Positions 1-7,294 are shown, counted from the first letter of the stretch. The stretch: DNA of 14,079 bases from Microbacterium sp. (GCA_029267645.1 JAJUIM010000022.1:1-14079); one strand, 5' to 3'. Notes: generated by a model from the letters alone, not told the origin. Made by a program: numbers and translations.

Positions 1-470
1 AGGAGCGCCGCGACGGCGGGATCGGCGGGACGAGCTGGGCCGTCGCGGCCGACGAGCCACGCGCTGCCGAGGTGCGCGCCCGCCGTGCCGACGACGTACG
101 ACGCGCCCTCGTCGCCCGCGCCCGCGAGCGCGACGAGGTCGCGCGCGGCGGCGGATCCCGGCGCGATCGCGCGCACGACGACGTCGATCTCGCCGCCGCA
201 CATGAGCGCGATCCCGTGCAGCGGATCGTCGTCGATGCCGTAGCGCGCGAGGCGCGGGCGGCCGTCTCGCATGGCGTCGGCGCCGTCGGCGGCGACCGCA
301 GCGTCGACGCACCCGCCCGAGACGTTGCCGAACACGGCGCCGTCCTGCCCGACGACCATGCTCGCGCCGACCTCGCGCGGCGCGCTGCCGCGCACGGCCA
401 CGACCGTCGCGAGCGCGAAGGGCCGCCCTTCGCGCGCCCACCGCGCGGCGACCGGCAGGATCTCCCTCAT
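1..470 (-). CDS. xdhC: XdhC/CoxI-family molybdenum-cofactor maturation factor (partial, C-terminus outside window)
   Basis: XdhC-family proteins bind molybdenum cofactor, support its sulfuration and insert it into xanthine dehydrogenase; they are cytoplasmic accessory factors, not enzyme subunits. I translated the minus strand from ATG at 470-468. The protein begins MREILPVAARWAREGRPFAL and then shows the family N-terminal signature: a TVVAVRGSAPREVGASM segment (residues 22-38), GNVSGGCVDAAV with Cys54, and LMCGGEIDVVV with Cys91. About 156 residues are visible; the C-terminal Rossmann domain would lie beyond position 1. The start overlaps the stop of the upstream dehydrogenase gene as ATGA, with GGGGAG 8 nt before it, so it is the distal gene of the leftward operon and is probably translationally coupled. 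Placement directly after the molybdenum subunit fits its role. The family is clear; only the end is missing. Confidence 0.93.
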   Translation of the reverse strand, partial: MREILPVAARWAREGRPFALATVVAVRGSAPREVGASMVVGQDGAVFGNVSGGCVDAAVAADGADAMRDGRPRLARYGIDDDPLHGIALMCGGEIDVVVRAIAPGSAAARDLVALAGAGDEGASYVVGTAGAHLGSAWLVGRDGPARPADPAVAAL

Positions 471-3220
471 CACGCCGGCTCCCCGCCCGTCTGCCCCGAC
501 GCGAGGCGCCAGACGCGGTCGCGCGACATCGGGGTCTGCATGGGCCGCGCCCCGATCGCGCGGCGGATCGCGTTCGCGAGCGCGGGCGCGACGGGGTTGA
601 AGGGCGACTCGCTCATCGACTTCGCGCCGAAGGGGCCGAGCTCGTCGCTCGTGTCGGCGAAGCGCACCTCGGTGACCGGCACGTCGGCCATCTGCGGCAC
701 GCGGTAGGTGCGGAAGGTCTGCGTCGTGAGCGCGCCGCGCTCGTCGGCCATGATCTCCTCGTACAGCGCCGATCCGATGCCCTGCGCGACGCCGCCCTCG
801 ATCTGCCCGCGGCACTGCGCGGGGTTCAGCACGACGCCCGCATCTGCCGCCTGCACCGACCGCAGGATGCGCACGGCGCCCGTCTCGACGTCGACCGCGA
901 CGCGGAACGCCTGCACGTTGAACGCGAGGCTGCGCCTGTCGCCGAGCTCGCTGCCGTCCGCGCGCAGACCGTCGCCGTGGCGGTGCCGCTCGGGGGCGGC
1001 CGCGATGACGTCTGCGAGCGGCAGGACTTCGCCGCCCGCGCGCACGCCGCCCGGCACGGGCGCGCAGTCGGCCGGATCGCAGCCGACGAGCCGGGCGGCC
1101 GTCTCGCACAGCGTGCGGCGCAGCGCGAGGCAGGCGGCGTGCAGCGCCTTGCCGGCGACCGTGATGCCCGCCGACGCGAAGGCGCCCGTATCGTGGGCGG
1201 CCGCGTCGGTGTCGGCGTGGCGCAGCCGGATCCGGTCTGCGGGCACGCCGAGGTCGGTCGCGACGATCTGCGTGTGCACGGTCGTCGTGCCGTTGCCGAA
1301 CTCGCTCGTGCCGATGCCGACCTCGGCGGATCCGTCGGGGCCGAGGGCGACCGTGACGCGCGAGATGTGGCCGAACGGCGCCATCGTCGCGATCATCGCG
1401 GCCGCCATGCCCTCGCCGATCCGCCAGTTCGCGCCCTCGGGCGCGGGGTCGCCGCCCGATGCGAGCGCCTCCTGCGCGAGGTCGAGGCACTGGTCGAGCC
1501 CGTAGCTGCCCCACACGAGGTCGGCCTCGGGCTCGCCCGCGTGGGTGAGCACGGGATCGGCCGCCGTGACGGCGTTGCGCCGCCGCAGCTCGAAGGGGTC
1601 GATGCCGAGCTCGATCGCGAGCTCGTCGAGCGCCGACTCGATCGCGAAGACGACCTGGCCGAGCCCGTAGCCGCGGAACGCGCCCGAGGGCACGGCGTTC
1701 GTGTAGACGACCTCGGCGTCGACGCGCCGTGCGGGGCACCGGTACAGGCTCATCGACTCGGCGCACGCGTGGAAGAGCACGCCGCGCGAGTGGTTGCCGT
1801 AGGCGCCCGTGTCGGAGAGCACGTCGAGCTTCATGGCCGTGAGCGCGCCGTGCTCGTCGGCCGCGACGTCGACCGAGACGCGCATGGGGTGGCGCACGGT
1901 CGTCCGCACGAACTCCTCGTTGCGGTTCAGCTCGTATGCGACGGGGCGGCCCGTGCGCATCACAGCGACCGCGACGAGGTCCTCGCACAGCAGCTCCTGC
2001 TTGCCGCCGAAGCCGCCCCCGACGCGGGCCGCGAACACGCGGACGTCCTCGCGCGAGAGCGAGAGGAGCCGCGCGAGCTCGTCGCGCACGAGGAACGGCA
2101 CCTGCGTGCTCGTGCGGATCGTGAGGCGGCCGTCGTCGGCGACCCAGCCGACCGCGCCCCGCGTCTCGAGCTGCGCGTGGATCGAGCGCGACGTCGACCA
2201 GGTGCCCGAGACGCGCGCGTGCGCCGCCTCGAGCGCGGCGTCGACGTCGCCGAAGCCCTCGTGCACCGAGGCGATGACGTTGCGGTGCGCCTCGTCGACG
2301 CGGTCAGCCGGCGTGCGGTCGGGGTGTAGCAGGGGCGCTCCGGGCCGCCGCGCCTCCTCGGGGTCGAACACGGCGGGGAGCACCTCGTACTCGACGCGGA
2401 TCCGCCGGCACGCCTCCTCGGCGGTCGTCGCGTCCGCCGCGACGACCGCCGCGACGCGCTGCCCGACGAAGCGCACGGTGTCGTCGAGCACGCGCGTGTC
2501 GTCGGGGTCGTCCTCGCGGTGCTCGTGGCGCCCCGTCGAGAACGTCGGCAGGTGCGCGACGTCGCGGTGGGTGAGCACGAGCTCGACGCCGGGCAGGCGC
2601 TCGGCCTCCGACGTGTCGATCGACAGGATGCGCGCGTGCGCGTGCGGGGATCCGACGACGCGCAGCGTGAGCGCGCCCGGCACGGCGGCGTCGAAGGTGA
2701 ACGGCTCGGATCCCGTCACGATGCGCTCCGCGGCCGGCGGGCGCGCCGAGCAGCCGACGCGCTGGGCGGGATCCGCGCAGCCCGCGCGCTCCGGCGCCCG
2801 CCCGCGCTCGATCGCCTCGAGGATGGGGCGGTAGCCCGTGCAGCGGCAGAGGTTGCCCTTCATGGCGCGGTCGAGGCCGTCCGGCGCGCCGTCGAGGGCC
2901 GAGGCCGTGACGACCATGCCGGGGGTGCAGAAGCCGCACTGGAAGGCGAAGCCGTCGGCGAACGAGCGCTGCATGGGGCTCAGCTCGCCGCCGCGCGCGA
3001 GGCCCGCGGCGGTCGTGACCTCGCGGCCCTCGATGCGGTGCGCAGGGAAGATGCACGACTGCACGGGCTCGCCGTCGACGAGCACGCTGCACGCGCCGCA
3101 GTCGCCCGCGTCGCAGCCGCGCTTGACCTCGGTGCGGCCCGCGTCGCGCAGCAGCGTGCGCAGACACTGGCCGGGCGCGGGGGAGGCCTCGACGGGCGCT
3201 CCGTTGACCTGGAACCTCAT
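470..3220 (-). CDS. Xanthine dehydrogenase, fused 2Fe-2S and molybdopterin-binding polypeptide (916 aa)
   Basis: It probably hydroxylates hypoxanthine and xanthine to urate, passing electrons from the Mo centre through two 2Fe-2S clusters to the FAD subunit encoded just upstream. Residues 1-140 form the ferredoxin-like and helical 2Fe-2S domains: Cys36/41/44/56 (GCDAGDCGAC) and Cys95/98/125/127 (QCGFC, CRC). A linker of about 25 residues leads into the Mo domain from about residue 165: GGGFGGKQ (401-408), GAFRGYG (513-519), FGNGTTTVHTQ and GAKSMSE with the presumed catalytic Glu near 871. In B. subtilis-type systems these parts are separate proteins. The fusion without FAD resembles Desulfovibrio aldehyde oxidoreductase, except that a separate FAD subunit exists here. 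Relative to bovine enzyme, Glu802 is Gln408 and Phe914 is Tyr518, while Arg880 (Arg499) and Glu1261 are kept. The start at 3220 has AGAGGAG 9 nt upstream and overlaps the FAD gene stop as ATGA. Substrate assignment rests mainly on context. Confidence 0.88.
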   Translation of the reverse strand: MRFQVNGAPVEASPAPGQCLRTLLRDAGRTEVKRGCDAGDCGACSVLVDGEPVQSCIFPAHRIEGREVTTAAGLARGGELSPMQRSFADGFAFQCGFCTPGMVVTASALDGAPDGLDRAMKGNLCRCTGYRPILEAIERGRAPERAGCADPAQRVGCSARPPAAERIVTGSEPFTFDAAVPGALTLRVVGSPHAHARILSIDTSEAERLPGVELVLTHRDVAHLPTFSTGRHEHREDDPDDTRVLDDTVRFVGQRVAAVVAADATTAEEACRRIRVEYEVLPAVFDPEEARRPGAPLLHPDRTPADRVDEAHRNVIASVHEGFGDVDAALEAAHARVSGTWSTSRSIHAQLETRGAVGWVADDGRLTIRTSTQVPFLVRDELARLLSLSREDVRVFAARVGGGFGGKQELLCEDLVAVAVMRTGRPVAYELNRNEEFVRTTVRHPMRVSVDVAADEHGALTAMKLDVLSDTGAYGNHSRGVLFHACAESMSLYRCPARRVDAEVVYTNAVPSGAFRGYGLGQVVFAIESALDELAIELGIDPFELRRRNAVTAADPVLTHAGEPEADLVWGSYGLDQCLDLAQEALASGGDPAPEGANWRIGEGMAAAMIATMAPFGHISRVTVALGPDGSAEVGIGTSEFGNGTTTVHTQIVATDLGVPADRIRLRHADTDAAAHDTGAFASAGITVAGKALHAACLALRRTLCETAARLVGCDPADCAPVPGGVRAGGEVLPLADVIAAAPERHRHGDGLRADGSELGDRRSLAFNVQAFRVAVDVETGAVRILRSVQAADAGVVLNPAQCRGQIEGGVAQGIGSALYEEIMADERGALTTQTFRTYRVPQMADVPVTEVRFADTSDELGPFGAKSMSESPFNPVAPALANAIRRAIGARPMQTPMSRDRVWRLASGQTGGEPA

Positions 3221-4020
3221 GCCGCGAGCTCCTCTCGCACCTGGGCCGCGAGCACGCCGCTCACGTGCCGCCGCCAGTCGGCCGCGCCGAACGGATCCGT
3301 GTAGAAGCCCTCGAGCGCGCGCACGTCGCGTGCGAGCGCATCGGTGCCCGGCAGGCCGTCGTAGCGCAGCACGGCGGGCCGCGGCACGGCCGCCGTGACG
3401 CAGAACACGGCGCTTCCGTCGTCGTCGACGCGGCCGATCACGAGGGCGCCGGAGCGGCCGCGCTCGGCGAGCGCGATCCTGCGCAGCGCCGTGCGGGCGT
3501 GCAGCGCGTGCGCGGGGACGTCGAGCGCCCGCAGCACCTCGCCGGGGCCGAGGGCCGTGCGGCCGTTGCCCGTGACGAGCTCGGCGACGGGCAGCGTGCG
3601 CGATCCGCCGTCCGGCGTCCACACGAGCGCGCTCGCGTCGAGGGCCGCGCACAGCGCCGTCATGGCGCCCGCCGCGAAGCCGCGGCAGACGTTGCCGCCG
3701 ACGGTCGCGACGCGCCACACCTTGAACGAGGCGAGCAGGGCGTCGGCGCACTGCGCGAAGAGCGGGTGCGCGCGCCAGGAGGGATCCGGCTCGAGCCGCG
3801 CGAGCTCGGCGATCGTGCACGTCGCGGCGATGCGCAGGCCCTCGGGCCGGCGCTCGGTCGCGGGCCACCCCATCGTCGTGAGGTCGACGAGGCCGCGGGC
3901 GCGCGGCTGCGGCTCCGAGTAGAGCCACGTGCCGCCGCCCAGCAGCACCTCGCCCTCGGCGAGGACGAGGTCGTCGCGCGTGCGGGCCGCGCGATACGAC
4001 GCGACGGTGTTCAGATCCAC
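3217..4020 (-). CDS. Xanthine dehydrogenase FAD-binding subunit (267 aa)
   Basis: This is the medium, FAD-carrying subunit of a molybdenum hydroxylase; it takes electrons from the 2Fe-2S clusters and passes them to NAD+ or another acceptor. Visible signatures are the LLGGGTWL phosphate-binding loop (residues 27-34, LLAGGTDL in relatives), the second FAD loop ATVGGNVC near residue 105, and a C-terminal part of the CO-dehydrogenase flavoprotein type. The length is slightly short of the usual 280-300. The start is GTG at 4020, chosen because GGAAGG lies 7 nt upstream and the protein then begins MDLNTVASY, as in related subunits. It follows the uricase stop by 25 bp, the largest gap in this operon. 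Its own stop overlaps the next start as ATGA, so the FAD and Fe-S/Mo polypeptides are probably made in equal amounts. Confidence 0.9.
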   Translation of the reverse strand: MDLNTVASYRAARTRDDLVLAEGEVLLGGGTWLYSEPQPRARGLVDLTTMGWPATERRPEGLRIAATCTIAELARLEPDPSWRAHPLFAQCADALLASFKVWRVATVGGNVCRGFAAGAMTALCAALDASALVWTPDGGSRTLPVAELVTGNGRTALGPGEVLRALDVPAHALHARTALRRIALAERGRSGALVIGRVDDDGSAVFCVTAAVPRPAVLRYDGLPGTDALARDVRALEGFYTDPFGAADWRRHVSGVLAAQVREELAA

Positions 4021-4045
4021 GCGCCCGCCTTCCGCCCGAGGGCCA

Positions 4046-4960
4046 TCAGACGAAGCTCGGCAGCTCGCGCCAGGCGTCGTCCGCGTCCGCGACGCCCGCG
4101 CGGATCACGCTGCCCTCGATGAGACCGTACGGCCGGTCGTCCGCGATGAACACCTCTCCTTCGTTCTCGATGCCGAATCGCGCGATGTCGTAGACGAAGT
4201 GGTGCTTGTTGGGCATGGCGAAGCGCACCTCGGCGATCTCGGGCCGCGCCTCGATGACGGCCCTGCCCATCTCGTACAGCGTCTGCTGCAGCGCGAGCGA
4301 GTGCACGTCGGCGAAGCGCTCGAGCAGCAGGCGGCGCACGTCGTCGAAGAGCCCGTTGTAGTCGATCCCACGGGCCACGGCCTCCGGCAGGTAGCGCCAG
4401 CGGCCCGTCACGCTCGTCGCCATGACGCGGTCGTTCGTCTCGGGCAGCGTCGTGAACTCGGTCGCGGGGTAGCCCCAGAACTCCGACCCCGTCGACTTCA
4501 GCACCGTGAGGTCCTTCACGCCGCCGAACACGTGCCGCTCGCCGGCAACGACCTGCACGGCCGCGAGGCGCGTGGCCTGTCCCGAGCGCACGAACGAGTG
4601 GTCCTCGCCCGGGCCGCCCGACAGGATCCGCGCCCACTCGTGCTGCTCGGCCTGCCAGAGCCCGCCGTCGATCCACTCGAACGACTCGGTGAAGTGGTCG
4701 GCGAGCAGGCCCAGGAACCGCTCGGGGGATCCGACGCCGTGCCGGCCCGCGAACGCGAAGACCGTGTTCTTCTGCGTGTCGGTCGCGACGATGCGCGAGT
4801 TGTCGCCCGAGAGGAAGGATCCCGACACGTCGCCGCGCAGCTGCGACGTGATCGTCAGGTCCTCGATCTCGTGGCGCGGCGTGTCGCGCGTGATGCGCAC
4901 GAGGCGCACCTCGGCCTTGCCGTACTTGTTCGGACCCAGGCGCACGGTGTCTGCGCTCAT
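4046..4960 (-). CDS. pucL: Factor-independent urate oxidase (uricase, 304 aa)
   Basis: It oxidises urate with O2 to 5-hydroxyisourate and H2O2 without cofactor. The sequence closely resembles the Arthrobacter-type enzyme from memory: LGPNKYGKAEVRLV at the N-terminus, VATDTQKNTVFAFA, LTVLKSTGSEF, LALQQTLYEMGRAVIE and MPNKHHF. By analogy with A. flavus uricase the catalytic set is Lys15, Thr60 and His253; urate contacts should be Phe161, Arg178, Gln225 and Asn251. It ends with an acidic segment after the family motif ADDRPYGLIE. The length is normal and the protein is full. It has no fused OHCU decarboxylase domain, unlike B. subtilis PucL; that domain is the separate first gene of this operon. 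ATG at 4960 has GAGGGAG 5 nt upstream and lies 1 bp after the uraH stop. The absence of a recognisable signal peptide suggests it is cytoplasmic. Confidence 0.97.
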   Translation of the reverse strand: MSADTVRLGPNKYGKAEVRLVRITRDTPRHEIEDLTITSQLRGDVSGSFLSGDNSRIVATDTQKNTVFAFAGRHGVGSPERFLGLLADHFTESFEWIDGGLWQAEQHEWARILSGGPGEDHSFVRSGQATRLAAVQVVAGERHVFGGVKDLTVLKSTGSEFWGYPATEFTTLPETNDRVMATSVTGRWRYLPEAVARGIDYNGLFDDVRRLLLERFADVHSLALQQTLYEMGRAVIEARPEIAEVRFAMPNKHHFVYDIARFGIENEGEVFIADDRPYGLIEGSVIRAGVADADDAWRELPSFV

Positions 4961-4961
4961 G

Positions 4962-5282
4962 TCAGCTCCCTCGATAGGTGGAATAGGCGAACGGGCTCAT
5001 GAGGATCGGCACGTGGTGGTGCCGGTCGTCTGCGATCGTGAACTCGACCGTGATGAGCGGGAAGAAGGTCTGCGTGCCGCGCGCGGCGAAGAACTCGCGC
5101 GTCGCGAACCGCAGCGCGTAGTCGCCGTCGACGAGGCGGTCGGGCCCGAGGCCCGCGCGCCCGTCGGCGTCGGTGACGGCCGACGCGAGCACGACGCCGA
5201 GCGCGTCGGCGAGCGTCACGGCGACGCCCGCAGCGGGCGCGCCGCGCGTGGTGTCGAGGACGTGCGTCGTCAGCTGCGGCAT
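4962..5282 (-). CDS. uraH: 5-hydroxyisourate hydrolase, transthyretin-like (106 aa)
   Basis: It hydrolyses 5-hydroxyisourate, the unstable uricase product, to OHCU. This is a complete transthyretin-related protein of normal length. It has LTTHVLD near the N-terminus (His7), TDADGR (Arg42), HHHVPILMSP (His88, His90) and the diagnostic C-terminal tetrapeptide YRGS (103-106) that separates the hydrolase from vertebrate transthyretin. An in-frame start 24 codons upstream exists, but it would lie inside the decarboxylase gene and lacks family similarity. ATG at 5282 overlaps the uraD stop as ATGA, and its stop is 1 bp before the uricase start. The three genes therefore encode consecutive reactions and are arranged for coupled translation. 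Confidence 0.96.
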   Translation of the reverse strand: MPQLTTHVLDTTRGAPAAGVAVTLADALGVVLASAVTDADGRAGLGPDRLVDGDYALRFATREFFAARGTQTFFPLITVEFTIADDRHHHVPILMSPFAYSTYRGS

Positions 5283-5794
5283 CAGGCGCCCGCCTTCTCG
5301 GGCGCGAAGGCGTCGCGGATCCGCAGCGCGGCGATCTCGGCGAGCGCCGCGCACGCCTCGCGCAGCTCCTCCTCGTCGCCGTTTCCGAGGCGGCGCTCGG
5401 CCTCCGCGAGGAGCTCGTCGGGGCCGCGCCCCGCGGCGCGCACGAGGAAGGTGCGGCCGAAGCGGGCGGCGTAGCGCGCGTTCGCGTCGGCGAGGCGCGA
5501 GCGCACCTCCTCGTCGGCGTCCGAGAGGCCCGCCTGCTCGCGGCGCGACGCGGCGTCCTCGGGCCCGGATCCGCGCGGCGTCTCGCCGATCCGAGCGTGG
5601 TGGGCGAGGGCGCCGTCGAGGTCTTCCGCGCCCCAGCCGCGGGCTGCGCGGCGCACGTGCGCCGCGAGCTCGTCCGGCGAGGCGAAGGGCCTGCGCCTGG
5701 CCGCGTCGGCGGCCCAGCGCGGCACGTGGGCCCAGGTGCGGGCAATGGCGGCGGCCTCGTCGGCCGGCGCCCGATTGAAGTCCTCGAGGTGCAT
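5282..5794 (-). CDS. uraD: OHCU decarboxylase (170 aa)
   Basis: It decarboxylates 2-oxo-4-hydroxy-4-carboxy-5-ureidoimidazoline to S-allantoin, closing the upper pathway. The helical OHCU-decarboxylase fold is indicated by FNRAPADEA (6-14), ALAHHARIGETPRG (62-75, presumed catalytic His66), REQAGL, YAARFGRTFLVRAAGR and the acidic-basic LREACAALAEIAALRI helix. The usual HPRIGE motif is HARIGE here (Pro to Ala), with the His retained. The start is ATG at 5794. A -10-like TAGCGT ends exactly 7 nt upstream and no Shine-Dalgarno sequence is visible, so the mRNA is probably leaderless. An in-frame GTG at 5803 would overlap that -10 and is rejected. It is the first gene of the leftward operon. Confidence 0.93.
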   Translation of the reverse strand: MHLEDFNRAPADEAAAIARTWAHVPRWAADAARRRPFASPDELAAHVRRAARGWGAEDLDGALAHHARIGETPRGSGPEDAASRREQAGLSDADEEVRSRLADANARYAARFGRTFLVRAAGRGPDELLAEAERRLGNGDEEELREACAALAEIAALRIRDAFAPEKAGA

Positions 5795-5801
5795 GGCGGT
5801 C

Positions 5802-5807
5802 ACGCTA
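5802..5807 (-). promoter_or_regulatory. -10 element of the leftward uraD-xdhC operon (leaderless)
   Basis: On the minus strand this reads TAGCGT, which fits the actinobacterial TANNNT -10 pattern. It ends 7 nt before the uraD ATG, so initiation would fall at or next to the A of the start codon. No convincing -35 hexamer is visible at 16-19 bp. The rightward promoter has identical geometry, which strengthens the call. Confidence 0.6.
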
Positions 5808-5843
5808 GGGCGACGAGATTTCCGGGCCGTTACGGGCAGAGCG

Positions 5844-5882
5844 CGGTCGGATGGCGCGGCGCGCGTTCGCGTCATCCGACCG
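5844..5882. promoter_or_regulatory. Perfect 10-bp inverted repeat between the divergent operons (candidate operator)
   Basis: The arms CGGTCGGATG (5844-5853) and CATCCGACCG (5873-5882) are exact reverse complements separated by 19 bp. The element is roughly central between the two start codons (5794 and 5921), where a shared regulator could control both promoters. The cognate regulator is not encoded in the window. A hairpin role is less likely because the element lies upstream of both predicted transcription starts. Confidence 0.6.
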
Positions 5883-5888
5883 AAACAT

Positions 5889-5912
5889 GCCTGATACGAG
5901 GCCTGATTACCG
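5889..5912 (+). repeat. Two tandem 12-bp units in the allB promoter
   Basis: GCCTGATACGAG (5889-5900) is followed at once by GCCTGATTACCG (5901-5912). The first seven bases are identical and the units are in phase at 12 bp. The second unit includes most of the predicted rightward -10. It could be a half-site pair for a DNA-binding protein, but with only two copies chance is possible. Confidence 0.4.
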
Positions 5913-5913
5913 T
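5908..5913 (+). promoter_or_regulatory. -10 element of the rightward allB-allC operon (leaderless)
   Basis: TACCGT fits TANNNT and ends 7 nt before GTG at 5921, predicting a leaderless transcript that begins at the start codon. No Shine-Dalgarno sequence precedes this GTG. The sequence around it (TACCGTGAG) resembles the leftward counterpart (TAGCGTGAC). No clear -35 is visible. Confidence 0.55.
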
Positions 5914-5920
5914 GAGCCGC

Positions 5921-7294
5921 GTGACCCCGACTGAGCCCCTGAGGCCCGCCTCGATCGCCGCGCGGCGCACCTTCGTCGACGGCGCGTTCCGCCCCGCGAC
6001 CGTGACGATCGAAGACGGCAGGATCCGCCGCGTCGCGCCGTTCTCCGAGTCGGCGCACGTCGTCGTCCCCGACGGCCAGGTGCTGCTGCCGGGCCTCGTC
6101 GACGCGCACGTGCACCTCAACGACCCGGGTCGCACGGCGTGGGAGGGCGCCGCGACGGGCACGGCGGCCGCGGCGGCCGGCGGCGTCACGACGATCGTCG
6201 AGATGCCGCTCAACTCGATCCCCGTGACGACGAGCCCCGCGGCGCTCGAGGCGAAGCGGCGGGCGCTCGCAGGGCGCATGGCGGTCGACGTCGCGTTCTG
6301 GGGTGGCGCCGTGCCCGAGAACCTCGGCGCGCTCGCGCAGCTGCTGCAGGCGGGCGTCGTCGGCGTGAAGTGCTTCCTCGCCCCGAGCGGCATCGACGAG
6401 TTCGGGCACCTCGACGCCGCGCAGCTCGAGGCGGCGCTCGCCGAGCTGGCCGCGGCCGGCGGCCTGCTCATCGCGCACGCCGAGCTCGACGAGCTGCTGG
6501 GCGAGGCTTCGGGCCCCGTCTTCGCCGACTTCGTCGCCTCGCGGCCCCCGCGCGCCGAGGCCGAGGCCGTGCGCCGCGTCGTCGAGGCCGCGCGGCGCAC
6601 GGGCGCCCGCGCCCACATCGTGCACGTCTCGGCGGCCGAGTCGGTCGACCTCCTGCGCCGCGCGAAGGCCGACGGCGTCGCGGTCACGGCCGAGACCTGT
6701 CCGCACTACCTCGCGCTCTCGGCCGATGAGATCCCCGACGGCGAGGGCCGCTTCAAGTGCTGCCCGCCGATCCGCGAGCGGGCGCACCAGGACGCGCTGT
6801 GGCGCGGCGTGCTCGACGGCACGATCGACGCGATCGTGAGCGACCACTCGCCGGCGACCGCCGAGCTGAAGGGCGAGCGCGACCTCGGCGTGGCCTGGGG
6901 CGGCATCGCGGGCGTGCAGACGGGGCTCGCGGCCGTGTGGACCGAGGCGCGCAGGCGCGAGATCCCGCTCGAGCGGATCCTGCCCGCCTTCACGACCGGC
7001 CCCGCCCGCGTCGCGGGCCTCGACCGCGGCGAGATCCGCGCGGGCGCGCCCGCCCACCTCGCCGTCTTCGCGCCGGGCGACGAGCGGATCCTCGCCGCCG
7101 ACGAGCTGCTGTACCGCAACCGCATCTCGCCGTGGATCGGCCGCCCGCTCGCGGGCGCCGTGAGCGAGACGTACCTGCACGGCGCCCGCATCTTCGCCTC
7201 GGGTCGCGGCGTCGTCACCGGATCCGGCCGCGAGGTCCTGTCCCACCGCGCCGGGCGGCCCGCCCCGGCGCCCGTCCCCCAGGAGACCCCATGA
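5921..7294 (+). CDS. allB: Allantoinase AllB (457 aa)
   Basis: It hydrolyses the ring of allantoin to allantoate with a binuclear metal centre. The sequence shows the cyclic amidohydrolase fold. Metal ligands are DAHVHL (His63, His65), the presumed carboxylated Lys150 in GVVGVKCFLAPSG, His186 (LIAHAE), His235 (HIVHVS) and Asp308 (IVSDHSP). The allantoinase-specific stretch LNDPGRTAWEGAATGT and EMPLNSIPVTT separates it from dihydropyrimidinase and dihydroorotase. The length matches the family. The start was set at GTG 5921 because a TACCGT -10 ends 7 nt upstream. GTG at 5912 is in frame but would lie inside that -10, and the longer upstream frame runs antisense through uraD. It is the first gene of the rightward operon, and its stop overlaps the next ATG as ATGA. 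Confidence 0.96.
   Translation: MTPTEPLRPASIAARRTFVDGAFRPATVTIEDGRIRRVAPFSESAHVVVPDGQVLLPGLVDAHVHLNDPGRTAWEGAATGTAAAAAGGVTTIVEMPLNSIPVTTSPAALEAKRRALAGRMAVDVAFWGGAVPENLGALAQLLQAGVVGVKCFLAPSGIDEFGHLDAAQLEAALAELAAAGGLLIAHAELDELLGEASGPVFADFVASRPPRAEAEAVRRVVEAARRTGARAHIVHVSAAESVDLLRRAKADGVAVTAETCPHYLALSADEIPDGEGRFKCCPPIRERAHQDALWRGVLDGTIDAIVSDHSPATAELKGERDLGVAWGGIAGVQTGLAAVWTEARRREIPLERILPAFTTGPARVAGLDRGEIRAGAPAHLAVFAPGDERILAADELLYRNRISPWIGRPLAGAVSETYLHGARIFASGRGVVTGSGREVLSHRAGRPAPAPVPQETP

Noticed and set aside
977..2329. Plus-strand open frame of 450 codons inside the xanthine dehydrogenase gene
   Set aside because: It is a low-complexity Arg/Asp/Val/Gly translation antisense to the Mo domain. 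The dehydrogenase frame explains the region completely.
3221..3928. N-terminal extension of the fused dehydrogenase up to 3928
   Set aside because: The extra 236 residues are an Arg/Ala-rich shadow of the FAD subunit. The real start at 3220 has AGAGGAG and begins the 2Fe-2S domain.
4046..4960. Uricase fused to OHCU decarboxylase as in B. subtilis PucL
   Set aside because: The 304-residue protein contains only the two T-fold domains. The decarboxylase is a separate gene at 5282-5794.
5801..5803. GTG at 5803 as an alternative uraD start
   Set aside because: It overlaps the predicted -10 (5802-5807) and adds only three residues without family similarity.
5844..5882. The 10-bp inverted repeat as a transcription terminator
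   Set aside because: It lies between divergent promoters, upstream of both predicted starts, and no U-tract follows on either strand.
5912..5914. GTG at 5912 as the allB start
   Set aside because: It lies partly inside the predicted -10 (5908-5913), and GTG 5921 has the same 7-nt geometry as uraD. This would be reversed if the transcription start maps upstream.
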